From Coriaria nepalensis (taxonomy: Eukaryota > Streptophyta > Magnoliopsida > Cucurbitales > Coriariaceae): DNA of 64,000 bases. Below, piece after piece: positions 1-12,583 of the stretch; positions within the stretch are counted from its first letter, which is position 1; each line of letters starts with the position of its first letter. The DNA lies in contig CP114493.1 in the NCBI GenBank assembly GCA_027186245.1, positions 5,649,501 to 5,713,500 on the forward strand. The letters run 5' to 3'. The translations under genes were made by a program, and so were the position numbers. The notes below the pieces were generated by a model. It was not told the origin of the DNA, did not search any database, and was given only the letters and a program-made list of their open reading frames with translations.

Positions 1-401
1 TCCAATTTATTCAGTCAACGCAAAAATATTTACCCGAGACTTATATATAATTTTTCAAAACATTCTTTTTAAGAAAAACGTTATAATAATCGAAAACATA
101 TATATTATTATTATTTTTTAATTTTTTTTTTTTTTTTTTACTCTCTCAAAATCCATATCCCAAAAATTTTGATACCAAAAAATGTTACAAGGATAGTGAA
201 AAATATTTTTCTTTTTCCGAAAGACGAAAATTAATTTATAAAAGCAATATCAAACATAACTAATTATATAACTCGAGATAGAGATTTTAGTTTAGATCCC
301 ATAACTTTTTTCCAGTCAAAGATTCCCATCCTTATATATATTAACAAGGGTCTACATTCTAGCAGTAGGGGGAAGAAAAGTTGAGTGAGAACATGTAATT
401 T

Positions 402-573
402 CACGTGCCAAATCACATGATTTTTGTTGTTTAATTCTCAGCCCTCTTCATGATATGTCAATTAATTAGTAACATACACACAGTCAATTGACCAGCACAT
501 GCAATTAGCGGCTTCCAAGTTAAAACCGCGTGGCCCACTTACGTACGTAGAGAAGGCTCCATAGTATATATAG
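402..573 (+). promoter_or_regulatory. Putative promoter of the CLE-like gene
   Basis: A G-box (CACGTG, 402-407), a W-box core (TTGACC, 488-493) and a TATA-like TATATATAG (565-573) lie in order upstream of the ATG at 621. The TATA-to-ATG distance of about 50 bases suits a short leader. These are consensus matches only; short words occur by chance in AT-rich plant DNA. Confidence 0.35.
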
Positions 574-620
574 ATTTCATATTACAAGTTATTGTCCAAC
601 TCTTTCAATAACTACAAGTG

Positions 621-923
621 ATGAAGATGAAGATGATGGATGTTAATCATGGCAGAGTTGGCATGGCGAAGTTTTGGGTTTTGATTATCATCACATGCAT
701 TCTATTGTGTCTAAGTTACAAGCCATTAGACATTCAGCTTGGAAGAGAGAGGAGTGGTAATGTTTCAAGAAGGATGCTAATGAATGTTATTTCTCCGGCT
801 TCAGTTTCGAAGACTGATAGAACTGGCCAAGGACCAGCCAAGAAATCGGGTTTGGAGCCAAGCTTGAGGAAAGCACCATCAAGCGGATCTAATCCAATTC
901 AGAATAAGCAGAATCAGAGCTAG
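621..923 (+). CDS. Small secreted peptide precursor, CLE-like
   Basis: A single-exon frame of 100 residues, read from the ATG at 621 (the in-frame GTG three bases earlier is not a plant start). Residues 17-33 form a hydrophobic stretch (FWVLIIITCILLCL) after a short basic N-terminus, as in a signal peptide or anchor. The middle is basic, polar and low in complexity. The last residues contain RKAPSSGSNPIQNK (about 83-96), which resembles the CLE consensus R-x-x-P-x-G-x-[ND]-P-[LI]-H-N. It has one extra residue and Gln where CLE peptides usually have His. CLE peptides are cut out in the apoplast and bind LRR receptor kinases controlling meristem or vascular fate. The family call is inference from layout and this one motif; it may be a different family of secreted signals. 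Confidence 0.5.
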   Translation: MKMKMMDVNHGRVGMAKFWVLIIITCILLCLSYKPLDIQLGRERSGNVSRRMLMNVISPASVSKTDRTGQGPAKKSGLEPSLRKAPSSGSNPIQNKQNQS

Positions 924-2819
924 CGAGCTATCTTAGATTGGAACACTAATTACATTAGTAACTAGCTAAGCTAGAATATTAATTCAGTTGAAGTGGTACA
1001 TAAATCAGTAACTACTAACTAGCTATATCATGAGTTTTTGTTATTGGTCATTCGTAATTTAAGATGGGTTGTTTCATCTTATTTTTGTAATAACTTTTTT
1101 ACATTTTATAAGCAACTATTAATCTTAATGATTTGAATGTTATTTACAAAATCCTAAAAGATCCAAAATTGATAAATAATTAATTCACTAATCTCATAAT
1201 TTAAATCTCTATCATTCCCTAACTTAGCTTTGTTGAAATTAAGGAGGGTCGGTGGATAGTTTACTACATGAGTTCTTCTCGAAGTATATACTCTCAAGAA
1301 TTTGAATGTTGCTACGTTATTATAAATAATAGAAATAAAGATGGATGGACATATAGGACTAAATTGCTTTGATTTGGTGATGGTACCTTGTTGTATTTTT
1401 TTTTTTTTTTTTGGACAAATTGGCAGTAAGGACAGATGGAAAGTATATGATTCGCACGTTACATTGTCAGATACTATATGACTATATCATGTTATGTCGT
1501 TAATCAATCATCCACCTTCCTCTTGTATTGTGAAGCTACAAGATTTTCTTTTGCCTTTACAGCTCCATAACCGAACTGCTCCAACTTCTGTTCTTAAAAC
1601 ATGCTCTGTTTTTTTTTTTTTTTTTTTTTTTTTGGTGGGGGAGATTATGTACAAGAAACTCTGCACCGTTTTTCCTCATCTATATTGTTATTTGTTTTTT
1701 TTTCTTTTTCCTGGTCTCTTGGAGATTGTGATCTGATTAGGAAGACATCCTGTCGGTTTGGAAGCAGAAGAAGATATAAAAAACTGGGCTCGTCTTCTTC
1801 TTGGATTTGGACCTTCCAAATTAGCCTCGACCACTCCCCAAGTAAATGGGCCTAGGCTTTACACTACGACAAAGCCCATTCAGGAAAGTCCTGGATGCTG
1901 GACCATTTTGGGTCTTGTTGTTTTTAATATATATATATATATATTCACAATCCATTTCATTTCGAGCATTTTTGTTTGTAAAATTTATTTAAAAATAAAA
2001 AAGAAAATAAAAGAAACTGATTTCCTGCTTTGGTGTTCTTCTTGATTTAGACCAATAATAAGACATTAAAAACTGTTTCCGACATTATTGTTGTCTATGT
2101 CAAGCATCCCAGACATGAATGAGAGAGCAGCGTAGGGGTTAGAATTTAGTCTCTTCAGATGACAAGACCGGATGACAGACACAGACAGTGTTGCCGGAAA
2201 AAGAGAAAACTACAGGTCGTCTTAACTTATTCTAGTACAAAAATAAAATCCCAGTTGATATTTCTTTCAAATCGCCTTTTTTTAATGTATGTAAAAGGTG
2301 GTAGGTCTAGACCAAAAGAACCATTAACATGAAAGCAAAATTGCTGATAATAAAGCTTCTTAGCTCCTCTCTCTCTCTCTCTCTCGCTTGTATCCCTCAA
2401 ATTAAAGCAGCAAAAGAAGTTAAGGAATAAAGAAGAAACAGACAACATAAAAGCTAGGAAGCATCTTAAATGTATTGTTGATGCCCTTATCCACCTTCTT
2501 TTCCATATATATCGTGTTAGAATATTATTACACGTTAAAATTATATATTTAATATATAAAAAGATTAATTACTTCATTTATTATTAAATAATTTTTAATT
2601 TAAACCTTATAATTTTACATAATATCATAATTATAATTTATAAAAAAATAAATTTATATAAACAAACATATTAAGAATATCGTACTATATAAAAAAAATA
2701 TGATTTACATAATTTATACAATATGAATTAGATTTTTTAAAATTAATTTAGATAACTAGAAACGAACTACTAATAGTTTAGTTTAGTGTTTTTTTTTTTT
2801 TTTGTAAAATATTTGTTTA
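924..2819. other. Intergenic, no gene seen
   Basis: AT-rich flank downstream of the peptide gene. It holds long T tracts (about 1395-1412 and 1610-1634), an (AT)n run near 1927-1942 and a (CT)n run near 2367-2386. Short open frames here look like chance frames and have no recognisable domain. Confidence 0.6.
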
Positions 2820-5100
2820 TGGTTAATTATCAGCTCAAAAGTTCCAAATTAATTTGAATGTTAATTTGACTTTCAGTTGAAACATCGATTTCAAACAACA
2901 ACAATGACTAAATTTCTCTAAAATTTGGTGTACATCAATGTAGCTAACAAGTTGTTTGACTCCCATTGTTTCACTACCTTTCACTTTCATATACAGAAAA
3001 CAAAAGATAAAACAAGTACTAGTTGATATTATACGTTAACTGAGAAACATGATCAAACATCCAAATTTGGCTTTATGACATGATTAGTAATATAGCATTA
3101 TTAACTCAATGGGTGAATTTCTCTGCAGCTTCTATAGTGCTTCTTTATCAGCTTATCCTACTTAAGACGAACCACTCATATAAAGTCTGGGTTAATTCAC
3201 CACGCACCTTGGTTAGTTCCAGTTAGCCGATCGAATCTTATGATTAAGTCAAACCATGAGGCATCTGGTTTAATCCTTTCCATGCAATTACCGACATTAT
3301 TAATTCATCTTCTACAGTGATTACAGCTTGGAATCTTGTCCTAACGTGACGAGTCCATTCATGAAGTCTCCTTATATAAAAATCTACACCCTAAGGATTT
3401 CATACATCTAAGATTTTTTTTTTTTTTGTATTTATATATATATATATTAGTTACATATTTATATAAGTAAAATTTGAATACGGGTTATCAAATACCTTGA
3501 AGATTCATCATACTAACTAACCGTACTTACTACATGCATGCTGTTTCTAAACGTCTGACTAAGTAACTCTAGCTGGCTGGTAACGTAGTGACTAAGCGTA
3601 TGATTAAGTAATGAATTAAATGATGAAGGAATATTCTATTTTGGTATGATCTTCTTAAATAGCATCTATTGTACATTAACTGTATATGAAATTATTAACT
3701 ACTAACTAAATATCAGAAGTTATTGCTTCAGTTGAGTTTTTCAAAAATATTGTCGTTCAACATGATCATATGTACATATGTATGTTATGTGCAGTATATA
3801 TTTATAAGGAAAAAGAGACATGTTATGCGACCACATTAATGAATGATTCTTTAGCACCCTCTTGTCATCTCCATGTGCTTCTCTCGACTGCGTGGGATTC
3901 ATCAACATCATTACTTATCTTTCGATTTAGATCGCTAGATCCTAACAAGGAAACTTAATTTTATTACAATCTAAATCTTAATTTCATAAAATGACATTAG
4001 ATATCTTCCTACGAACAAAGATATAATTAATTAGGAAGTGATATTAATTTATATTAATTTTATTTCAATTATAAATTATATAAAAAATATAAAAAATATT
4101 TTGATAATTATAATAAATTTTAATGATTCTATAATTTGTTAATCAAATACATATTATTAATAAACACTTGTCATTATAATAAGTTATATTTATAGAGACT
4201 TTTTGTCTTTCTTTTCTTGATGGCTGTCAATTTCCGAGCAGGCTTTTTTTTTTTTTTTTTTTTTTTTGACAGCTAGTGCTCGTCGTTCTTGTCTATATCA
4301 GGTCTTTAATATCATAACATCATCACCTTATTTAACAAAAAAAAAAGTGCCACTATTTCTACTATCCAAACACAAACACAAAATCAAATTAAACAATTTA
4401 GTTTAATGCATGGTAAAACTAACTATTTATGTCAAAATTTCTTACAGAACTTGTAATAAGTATATTTTTGAGATCAATGAGATGTATAAGATAAAGTGAT
4501 GATATTAATCATCCCGCTGTTTGTGGGTCCCTAACATGATCGGTTCCAAAACACAAGAAGAGAGGAAGAAGAAATATTAGATTAGATCAAAAGTTTCTTG
4601 AAATTCAAACCAAGGGATCAGACTTTAAATTACAGACAAATTTTTAGACAATAAATTAATGGATCCCACTTTAAACACAAATCTTCCAAAGTTGAAACCT
4701 TCTTTCACATGTCACCATCACTATCCTTCCAATAAAGGAAATTTGCATAAACCTCCATATGTTTTAAACAATTCTTCTCCCTTCCAAATTTCTAATATCA
4801 AAACACAATAAAACTAAACTGAAATTATACCACCACCCAGAATATGATAATATGATCAGTCACTTTCCTGATCAAACCCCACCTAATTCAAAGTTCAAAC
4901 AAAACCGCAGAAAGAGAAAAGAAAAGGAACAACTAATACAAACTATGCCTGCCATTCCTAACTGAGAAAAGAGAGTACTGTAGTACTAATTCACAAAACA
5001 AATGTACCATTTTGATCAACTCAGTGGGTCCCACTTTTGTCCAGCTCCTTCCTTCTCTGTCAATTCTTTCTTCATTGAGAATAGTGCATGTGACGATTGC

Positions 5101-5763
5101 TCACATGCTTCTAGCCAGCAGTTCCTGGAATTTCCTGTAAGACTCCTGCTTCTCCAACCTGAACTTCTCATGACAATTAGCAATAAACATTTCGGCCAAT
5201 TTATCAATCTCGTTGATATCTCCATGAGGTTGATGATGATGGTGATCAGAATTACTGTAATTTTCTCGAACCTTTTTCTCTTCAAGCCACTGTAGGTACC
5301 CTGAAAGCTGTGGATTATCAGCATCATTATGATCATGTACTGCTTGATCTGTTTGAATGGTAGAATTCCAGGTTGAATCATAATACTGTAAATGCCCTTC
5401 AAAAACGGAGGAGCTTACGGGCATGACATGAGAAGAGTATCTAGTTGAGCACCAATTGTAGTGTAATCTAAACGACCCAAAGAAGATCCTGTTCTTGTTT
5501 TTCTTGTTGAATTTCTTCTTCATGGAGTGAATGAAACTGGGTTGGTTTTCTTTGAGAGTTTCAATGATGAGGGACTTTGCTTTGCAAAGTGCTCTAGTGA
5601 TACGACTTAGGTGTGTGAAAATGAGGGTGTGAATTAGGTTTTTGATTTTCATATTGGAGCTTAGTGTTGAAGATTTTGATGATGAAGATGAAGATGACGA
5701 TGAAGGTAATTTGATTGAGAAAACTTGAAGTGAGTGAAACATGTTTGGAGTAGATGGGGCCAT
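5101..5763 (-). CDS. DUF761 'cotton fibre' protein
   Basis: An intronless 220-residue protein on the minus strand, ATG at 5763 and TGA at 5101-5103. The N-terminal third has a serine run (about residues 21-29) and a basic, partly hydrophobic segment (NLIHTLIFTHLSRITRALCK, about 42-61). The middle has a short His tract. The C-terminus EIDKLAEMFIANCHEKFRLE followed by QESYRKFQELLARSM is the DUF761 signature, shared with proteins first described from cotton fibre cDNAs. Biochemical function is not established for the family. A TATA-like element (TATATAAAC on the minus strand, 5834-5842) lies about 70 bases upstream, which supports the start. A broken duplicate lies at 14852-16120. Confidence in the family call is high; nothing shows what it does. 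Confidence 0.85.
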   Translation of the reverse strand: MAPSTPNMFHSLQVFSIKLPSSSSSSSSSKSSTLSSNMKIKNLIHTLIFTHLSRITRALCKAKSLIIETLKENQPSFIHSMKKKFNKKNKNRIFFGSFRLHYNWCSTRYSSHVMPVSSSVFEGHLQYYDSTWNSTIQTDQAVHDHNDADNPQLSGYLQWLEEKKVRENYSNSDHHHHQPHGDINEIDKLAEMFIANCHEKFRLEKQESYRKFQELLARSM

Positions 5764-5833
5764 TTTTTTGTGTGATTCTTTCTTGGAGAAAGATCGGTGA
5801 ATGTGTGGAGTGTCTAATTGGTGTAATGAGTTT

Positions 5834-5842
5834 GTTTATATA
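5834..5842 (-). promoter_or_regulatory. TATA box of the DUF761 gene
   Basis: TATATAAAC on the minus strand, about 70 bases upstream of the ATG at 5763. The same place in the duplicate (about 16146-16156) has extra bases that break up the element. Confidence 0.5.
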
Positions 5843-5843
5843 T

Positions 5844-8750
5844 GGGATTTTTATGATGCGTGGTTGATTACCAATTTGCCCCTCTTCTTTTTGGTTTTTT
5901 TTTGGTTTTTTTGACAAGGCCACACATATATGCATATCATAGATATCTACCTTTCCTTGATTATCAAAATATGAAATTAGGCTTTTTGACCCTTTTTGAA
6001 TTGTAGTTTGGTATGGTATTGGCCTATGGGGCTTTAAAATATGTGTGAGAGCTTTATCCCTACGGTAAAGACGCGCTTATGTTTTTTGAAATTTTGGTTT
6101 TATAAGTATTCCATAAAATAATGAAGGGCCATAAAAAATGGCTTGTGATACCATGAAAACCATTGTTTCTTTATCCTAAGCTTGAATTGATAACCATCTT
6201 TTACGAGTTTAATTAAGAGATTACACGTTGCAAATACTTAGTCGAACTGTTTCTCTACGCATACGAACTGACCAAAAACCATTTGAAAACACATATGTAA
6301 TGGATGAAGAATAAGATATCGTTACTAAATTTAGAAACGAGATTTGAAATACGTAAAGATACACTTTATAAGTAATATAATATTCCTTATAAGCTTAATT
6401 AAAAATAATTTTTAAAATATGATAGTATTTTTATTCTAACAATAAGAAAAAAGATAAAGATATATACCATCACTTATATATTAAAATATGAAGATATATC
6501 TATAATGCATGAATCTTAATCCTTTTATTTTTTCACTACCTTCTTAACCAAAGATTTCCAACAACATTGACGTAGCGTACTTTTGCATGCATGTGCTTAA
6601 TTTAATTTTCATAACATATGTTACAAAATCATTTCCCATAGACATGTTCATGGTGACGTTCTCTTGCTTACGCAAAGGCGATTTGATTTTCCCATTAATT
6701 ATTGCAAAAATATGGCAAAGTCTAACCTACGTACGTGTATGAAAATACGACTCATACATGAGTCGATTACTAGATAACTAGACTACACATATAATATTGT
6801 TGAATTTGTCTTGATATACAATCTTACTAAAATCATGGTCAGCTCCAAGTTATGTGGTCAAACTCTTCATATATAAAACCAAAGTCAAAACCTACTCCAA
6901 AACAGAGTTTTTTCTGTGAAAGTCATTGTTGAGTAATTAGGAAGGAAACTGCACAGAAACAAGATTATTGACTGACTGATTGATTGATTGATTGATTAAT
7001 TAATTAATTAAAATCTATTTTTAAACACTACCCAACAAAAATGATAGTGAAATTAATCGAGAAGGAAATTGTATGGAAAGAAGCTGCTAATTAATTAATT
7101 AATTAATTAGTTGAATTCTAAATTTTCCACACTCCGCACCAAAGTAAAAACGACAGTGTTGATTTTCCTTTTTTAATACGTTCTTTTCTAATGACGATGT
7201 ATCGTCATGCTCCAGATAAAGGAAAGAAAAAGCATCCTTAGCCAATCTTTTATCAGCAAGTGCTAATTAGTTTAACGTTGTTATTGACAAGCATGCAATT
7301 TTCTTAATGCTGGGTTTTGTCAGAGAGATGATTTTTCCAACGCATGCTCCAATGAAACAGGTTAGTGTCTTCTATACCTTTTAGTTCAATGTTGTTAATT
7401 ATATTTCCCTAACTTGCACTCCTTAAACTGTGTACTGTGAAGTCATGGAGACATTTGATTCAGTTTATTGGTGACGAAAGGGATTGATTTCCCTGACCAA
7501 ATTATATTTTAGGGGAGAGAGATGTGGGTTAAAGCTATTATCTAATTAGTTAGCCAAAAAAAAAAAATATATCCATCTTCAAATTATTATTTATTTATTT
7601 ATTTTTTTTGTATTTTCATTTTCATTCGGAATTGAGAACCCGAAAAACACATCATACTTCTAACTTCGTGAAACTGCAACTCTGTTTATGATGCTGAATA
7701 GCAATATGAAAAATAAAAGTAACTCATGTTCATACACATGAACAAGTGTTGTTCAATTATCGCTCGTACAGATGTGAAAATAAATCTTATTTGTAAAGGG
7801 TATTTAAAGGGTTCAACCATGAAACTACAACAAACTCACTATTTAAAGGGTAAACATTTAGAAACCCTAATAAATTAGAGCTCCTTGTTAAAATAGAATT
7901 AAAATTTAAAAAAATATATATTATCAAAGAAATCCTAACAAATTAAGACTCATAATTAAAATTTAGTTACATTAAAATAAAACTATAAAATAACCTTATC
8001 AGTTTCTAATTCGTTCAATTTCTAGGACGCATCGAACAATATTGTCCAATCTCGACTCCAATTATAATTCCAACCCCGACATCCAAATGCATCCTAAAAG
8101 AAATCATAAGATCATGATACGTACGATCCTTTAGGACTCGAATCCATGGTCCAATTCAATGGTGATCTTACTATATTTGTTTGTGTTAATATTTACCCAT
8201 ATTTAATTTCCTTATAAAAAAAAGGCTCCTATGAGGAAGACATTCAACGTTTACAAGACCAAATGCTAAAGACACAATGTGATAGTTTTCCAGTTAGAAG
8301 TACTATGATAGTTTTCCCAATCACATTATCAATTTGGGTTTTCACTCGTACAAAAGCTCTAATGAGTCAAAAGTAGCAAAAGACATTCAAACTATTCAAA
8401 TATGAGATGGCCTAAGAGAGATTTTTGGAGAAACATCATTTCAGCCTTTCCTTTTATATATTCTTCGAAGAACAAGCTGTCACAATCATCAGCAGCTGGT
8501 GCATGTAATTCAGCAATTCAACTTTTCTTTCTTTCTAGTTATACATATATTCCTCTCCTATGTATAATTACATCAAATCCTTGCACAATTTTGAAAGTGC
8601 TAAGCTTTCTCATTTCCCTATTTCAGCATATCCTCAAATACAGTCACCAAAATCACTTTCTGTTATGCCAACTTTCATCATACCATCACTACTACTACGT
8701 ACAATTTTGAATTTAGTTAATTAATACACCAATCCAGTAATATATATTGG
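5844..8750. other. Upstream flank of the DUF761 gene, no further gene seen
   Basis: AT-rich sequence that recurs in part upstream of the broken duplicate (16160-17040), so it belongs to the duplicated unit. Simple repeats lie at 6970-7010 and 7090-7112, and an A tract at 7558-7567. The frame at 8402-8710 has no domain similarity I recognise and is not annotated. Confidence 0.55.
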
Positions 8751-8787
8751 GAGGTTGAATCGTCTAGCTCCGGACAGGCTGTGTCAT

Positions 8788-8863
8788 ATAGCACCTAGAG
8801 CCGGCTGTGTCAGTTGAAAGCTGGGTCAGGCCGACTAGCTCCGTGAGCACCTCTAGGTGTTAT
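8788..8863. repeat. Short perfect-stem hairpin in a GC-rich patch
   Basis: ATAGCACCTAGAG (8788-8800) pairs with CTCTAGGTGTTAT (8851-8863), giving 13 pairs with one G.U if transcribed, across a 50-base loop. The surrounding patch (8755-8880) is clearly richer in G+C than its flanks and repeats the word CTAGCTCCG (8764 and 8835). It is probably the stub of a transposable element. Confidence 0.4.
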
Positions 8864-8879
8864 ACACAACCACGGGTCA

Positions 8880-10029
8880 ATAGGACCACAATTTTTTAAC
8901 TAGCAATATCTTGATCACAATTAAATCATACACGACTTGCGTGATTAGCTATCATGATTTACTTAATCATCAATTATGATCTCAGCTTTCAAAATGCCAA
9001 TGACGTTCATGCATGCTATTGCGAAAAAAACAGGTACGGAATGAAGCAAATGATCCATCGGTTACCCTTTGTTCAAGAGTCAGCATGGTCCCATGCATAG
9101 ATGACCTCTTTTACTTTTTAGTTTTTGCATTTTCTTCTTTGAAAGTTACCATGGTCCCATGCGTTTTTCATAGCCATTATATATACATATTATATACAGT
9201 ATATGTAGAAAATAAGTATTATGCAAATTAACTAATAAAAGGTTTCTAATTTGTATCAATGCTCATGTATGCCTCTGTATCACGATATCATGTGTAATAT
9301 TGATAGCTGTGACATGAGTTGATGTCATCAATCATTTGCACATGGGAATGAAGAAAGGACAAAACCTCCATGACATGATTCAAATCTCATATATATACTT
9401 TCGACCTATGGATTTCATGTTCTGATCCCAATTAATGAATGTGTGACCTATAAGATATTTCTGTTATTGTTTGATATGTATTTTATGATTATACATGTAC
9501 AATGCATTATATAATAGCATAGAACCCTAATACAAAAGGAAAGATATTCATGCAATATTATGGTATTAACAAGCCGCATGAGTTCGGGAGGAAATCATGG
9601 AGGAGGATTTATTTGTTATACGCTCTTGCAAAATAGACGTGCCATCGGCAACAACCCAACTACACTACAAGCTACCTTAACGCTTATTAGGCTGAACAGG
9701 TAGGTGAATGGTAAGGCCCATTTTACTATTGAGTAACGGGGCAGAGTGGCAAGAAAATATCATCTCCTTATCATCTTTCTTTTTCCTAATCCTTCTCGGC
9801 CCAATCCTATTGTTTTTGTTTCTAGAAACTAATTATAAAATAAATAAATAAATTATAAGTTTAATTATATCAGTTTTGGTGAACTTTTTAATTTTTGTAT
9901 TATTGAAATCAGACTTTTTAGTCATTCCAATCACTTTGGGAGGTTAAACTTTACGTCACTTTTGGCTCTATTTTCAGGTTATGAATGAAATAGATTTGAT
10001 TCTCATTCCATTATTTGGTTCTATTCTAA
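8880..10029. other. Intergenic, no gene seen
   Basis: No frame with a recognisable domain. The part at 9700-9840 recurs at 20806-20920 and marks the far end of the duplicated unit. After about 9850 the two copies diverge. Confidence 0.5.
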
Positions 10030-12583
10030 GTCATCCTATAGGAATGCATGAAAGACATCCATTTGGCATAGGGGCCAATCATTAATAGCAACAAGGGTAA
10101 GGACATATTTTATAGTGATCATCTTGGTAACCGGTTTCATGGTAGTCAATCCATTATTGTTGAGTGTAGCCCTTTGCAATGAGGCAAGCCTTGTATTGTT
10201 TTATTTTTTCATCAACTTTCCTTTTGATCTTGAACACCCATTTACACCCTATAGCTTTCTTGTTATGGGGTAGATCAACTATGGTCCAAGTATTGTTTCT
10301 GTTAAGAGTTTGAAGTTCAAGTTCCATAGCCTGTTGCTAGTGACTATTTTGGCTGCTTCATGAAAATTGTTAGGATCAATTTCATCTGAGAGAGATGAGA
10401 GAAAGGAGAAAATTTTGGGGAAAATGTTATCATAAGACAAGGAGGAAGAGAAAGGATACCTGACCTTATGCAACTCTGGCTCATAGTAAGATGCAGTATT
10501 AGTACATACATAGTCTCCAAGTTTAAGAGGTGGTTTGGACATTCTAGTTGATTTTCTAAGAGGAAGAATAGGATTTGAATGGGAGTTAATAATAGGGAAA
10601 AGAGTAGGAGAGGAGATAGATCATACATATATGAGGGAGGTGAAAGTGGCAAATCAATGGATATGGAATTAATGGAAATAGGGTTAGGAGGAATGACAAG
10701 GGAAAAATTATCATAAACCGGAGGAGTAGAAGGAATGGAAATAGATGGAGATATGTTAATGATAGTATAAAGGGAAGATATGTTCAACAAAATGAACATC
10801 TCTGCTAAGTAGAATTTGCTTACTGTCTGTGGTGAGAAGTTTGTACGCTTTTTTTGAGTGAGCATATCCTAAAACAATGTAAGGAATTGACCTAGGAGAT
10901 AGTTTATCACAGTTGCTAAACAAAGTAATATAAGCAAGACAACCAAATGAGTGAAGATGGACTAGAAAAGGGGGTTTGCCAAATAATAACTCATAAAGGG
11001 TCTTGTGAGGTAAAAGAGGAGTTGGAGTTTTGTTGATTAGGTAGGTGGCAGTTAAGACAGTCTCCCCAGTGTTGATCGGGGAGATTGGCTTGAAATTTCA
11101 TAGTATGAGCAACGTTTAAGATGTGTTTATGCTTCAGTTCAACTCTGCTATTTTGTTGTGGTGTATGGGGGCATGATTTCTCATGTAGTATTCCTAAGGA
11201 TGAGAAGAGGGAGGCACATTTGGAGTTGATAAATTCTAGGCTATTGTTTGTGCGAATCTTTTGAGGTTTATGTGGGAATTAAGTTTGTATCATTTATATG
11301 AAGGATTTGATGTGATCATATGCTTCATATTTGTGACATGTAAGAAAGATCCATATACCTCTACTAAAATCATTTAGTATGGTTAAAAAATACTTTGCAT
11401 TGGTATGATTAAGTATCTTATATAGACCCTAAATGTCCATGTGCATGAGTTGAAATGGTGTAGATGTAATAGATAAGCTATGTGGGAATAGACTTAGTAT
11501 TTGCTTTGCTAATGCACAAATATGATATTGGGGATAAGGAGAAACTTTAAGATGTGCAAAGTCTGGTAAGGAACATAATTTGGAAAAGAAAAGTTGCCCC
11601 AATCTTTAATGAGCATATATTTGGTTACAAGAGTAAGACGGATAAAATTGAGGAATGCAAGAGGAAGTAGATGCAGTATTGGAAGGTTTCCTATCAACTT
11701 AAGGATAGTATAAGCCATGTATCAGTTTCGTTGCTCAAGTTAAATTGTCCTGCAAAAAATATAACTTGTCATTAAAAGTGATGGAGAATTTAGTGTCATC
11801 GGTAAGGCTAGAGATAGAAAGTAGATTATATTTGAAGTTAGAAAAATATAAAACATTCTTAAGGGTAAGTGAATCATTAATTTTGATTTGAGTAGAGTAT
11901 GAAGCATGACTAATACTTCCATTGGACAAACTAATTGTAGTAGATGAACTAATGGTATTTGGAATGGAATCAATCAACAAGTTAAAGTCGTATATCATGT
12001 GATTGCTAGCACCAATGTTAAATATCCAATCCTTTGATGTGCTGGTCATGCCAGCAAAACTACATGTGTTAGCATCAATTGTAATAACATTGGCAGAGAC
12101 AAGAGACCTTCTAACTTTCTAGAAATGATGCTTCAAGTCTTTCCACACCATTACGACAGATTTTGAATACACGATTCCATAATAAAGTTCTTGGAAAATA
12201 GAATTGAAGATCTAGCCAAGAACAGTTGCATTGCATCGATCCTAATCCTGCACAATAAGAGGATTAAGAGGTCTTGTCCATTCACCTATAATGAAGCTTA
12301 TCTTGTTCTTTGAAGTCAAGGCATTCAACATCGCTCGTGACTAGATTTCATAATTTCTGGATTTAACTAGAAGTTGATGAACGATTATTAGTCCTGATGT
12401 ATCTGATGGATGGATGAAGTAAAGGTGATTGAAATCCATGTGTGAAGGAATGGATGTATTTTGTAGAGGAATCGCAGTTGGTGAATCTTGAGTAGGAGAA
12501 TTATCCTTTGTATTTGTGGACATTTTTGGACAATTTGATTAATGACGAAAGGAGTTTGATCATGGAGCATAGAGCTCTGATAC
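10030..12583 (-). mobile_element. Truncated Ty1-copia retrotransposon (gag to early RT)
   Basis: Read on the minus strand from high to low coordinates. A primer-binding site matching initiator-Met tRNA (TGGTATCAGAGC) lies at 12572-12583. A gag start near 12523 has the copia-type DFNHLYFIHPSD segment. A protease region at 12049-11735 carries WIFNIGASNHM, where active copia elements have D-T/S-G. The late integrase region lies near 10990-10790, and the start of RT near 10330-10040 contains AIGCKWVFKIK and ATWPLxQMDV-like text. The frame is broken many times and RT stops after about 100 residues; catalytic YVDD, RNase H and the 3' LTR are absent. It lies exactly between the two copies of the segmental duplication. 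Confidence 0.85.
12572..12583 (-). other. Primer-binding site of the copia element
   Basis: On the minus strand this reads TGGTATCAGAGC, the usual plant copia match to the 3' end of initiator methionyl-tRNA. It fixes the orientation of the element and puts the 5' LTR at higher coordinates. Confidence 0.75.

Larger units (their letters stand above)
2820..9850. repeat. First copy of a local segmental duplication
   Basis: Blocks of this stretch recur in the same order and orientation at 13020-20930. Matching pairs include 2825-2920 with 13024-13120, 3815-3955 with 13220-13370, 4200-4310 with 13520-13640, 4590-4740 with 14260-14420, 5000-5760 with 14760-16130 (interrupted), 5940-6030 with 16270-16350, 7180-7470 with 16750-17030, and 9700-9840 with 20806-20920. 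Identity is moderate with many indels, so the duplication is not recent. Between 7490 and 9700 I see no clear match to copy two, although the spacing is similar once the solo LTR there is subtracted. The only intact gene is the DUF761 gene. A tetranucleotide run (TGAT/TAAT)n lies at 6970-7010 and another at 7090-7112. Confidence 0.75.

Noticed and set aside
5016..5402. Overlapping minus-strand frame inside the DUF761 gene
   Set aside because: It is an out-of-frame shadow of the DUF761 coding sequence.
8402..8710. A 102-residue plus-strand frame with hydrophobic segments
   Set aside because: Composition reflects T-rich DNA; the matching part of the duplicate lacks it and no family is recognised.
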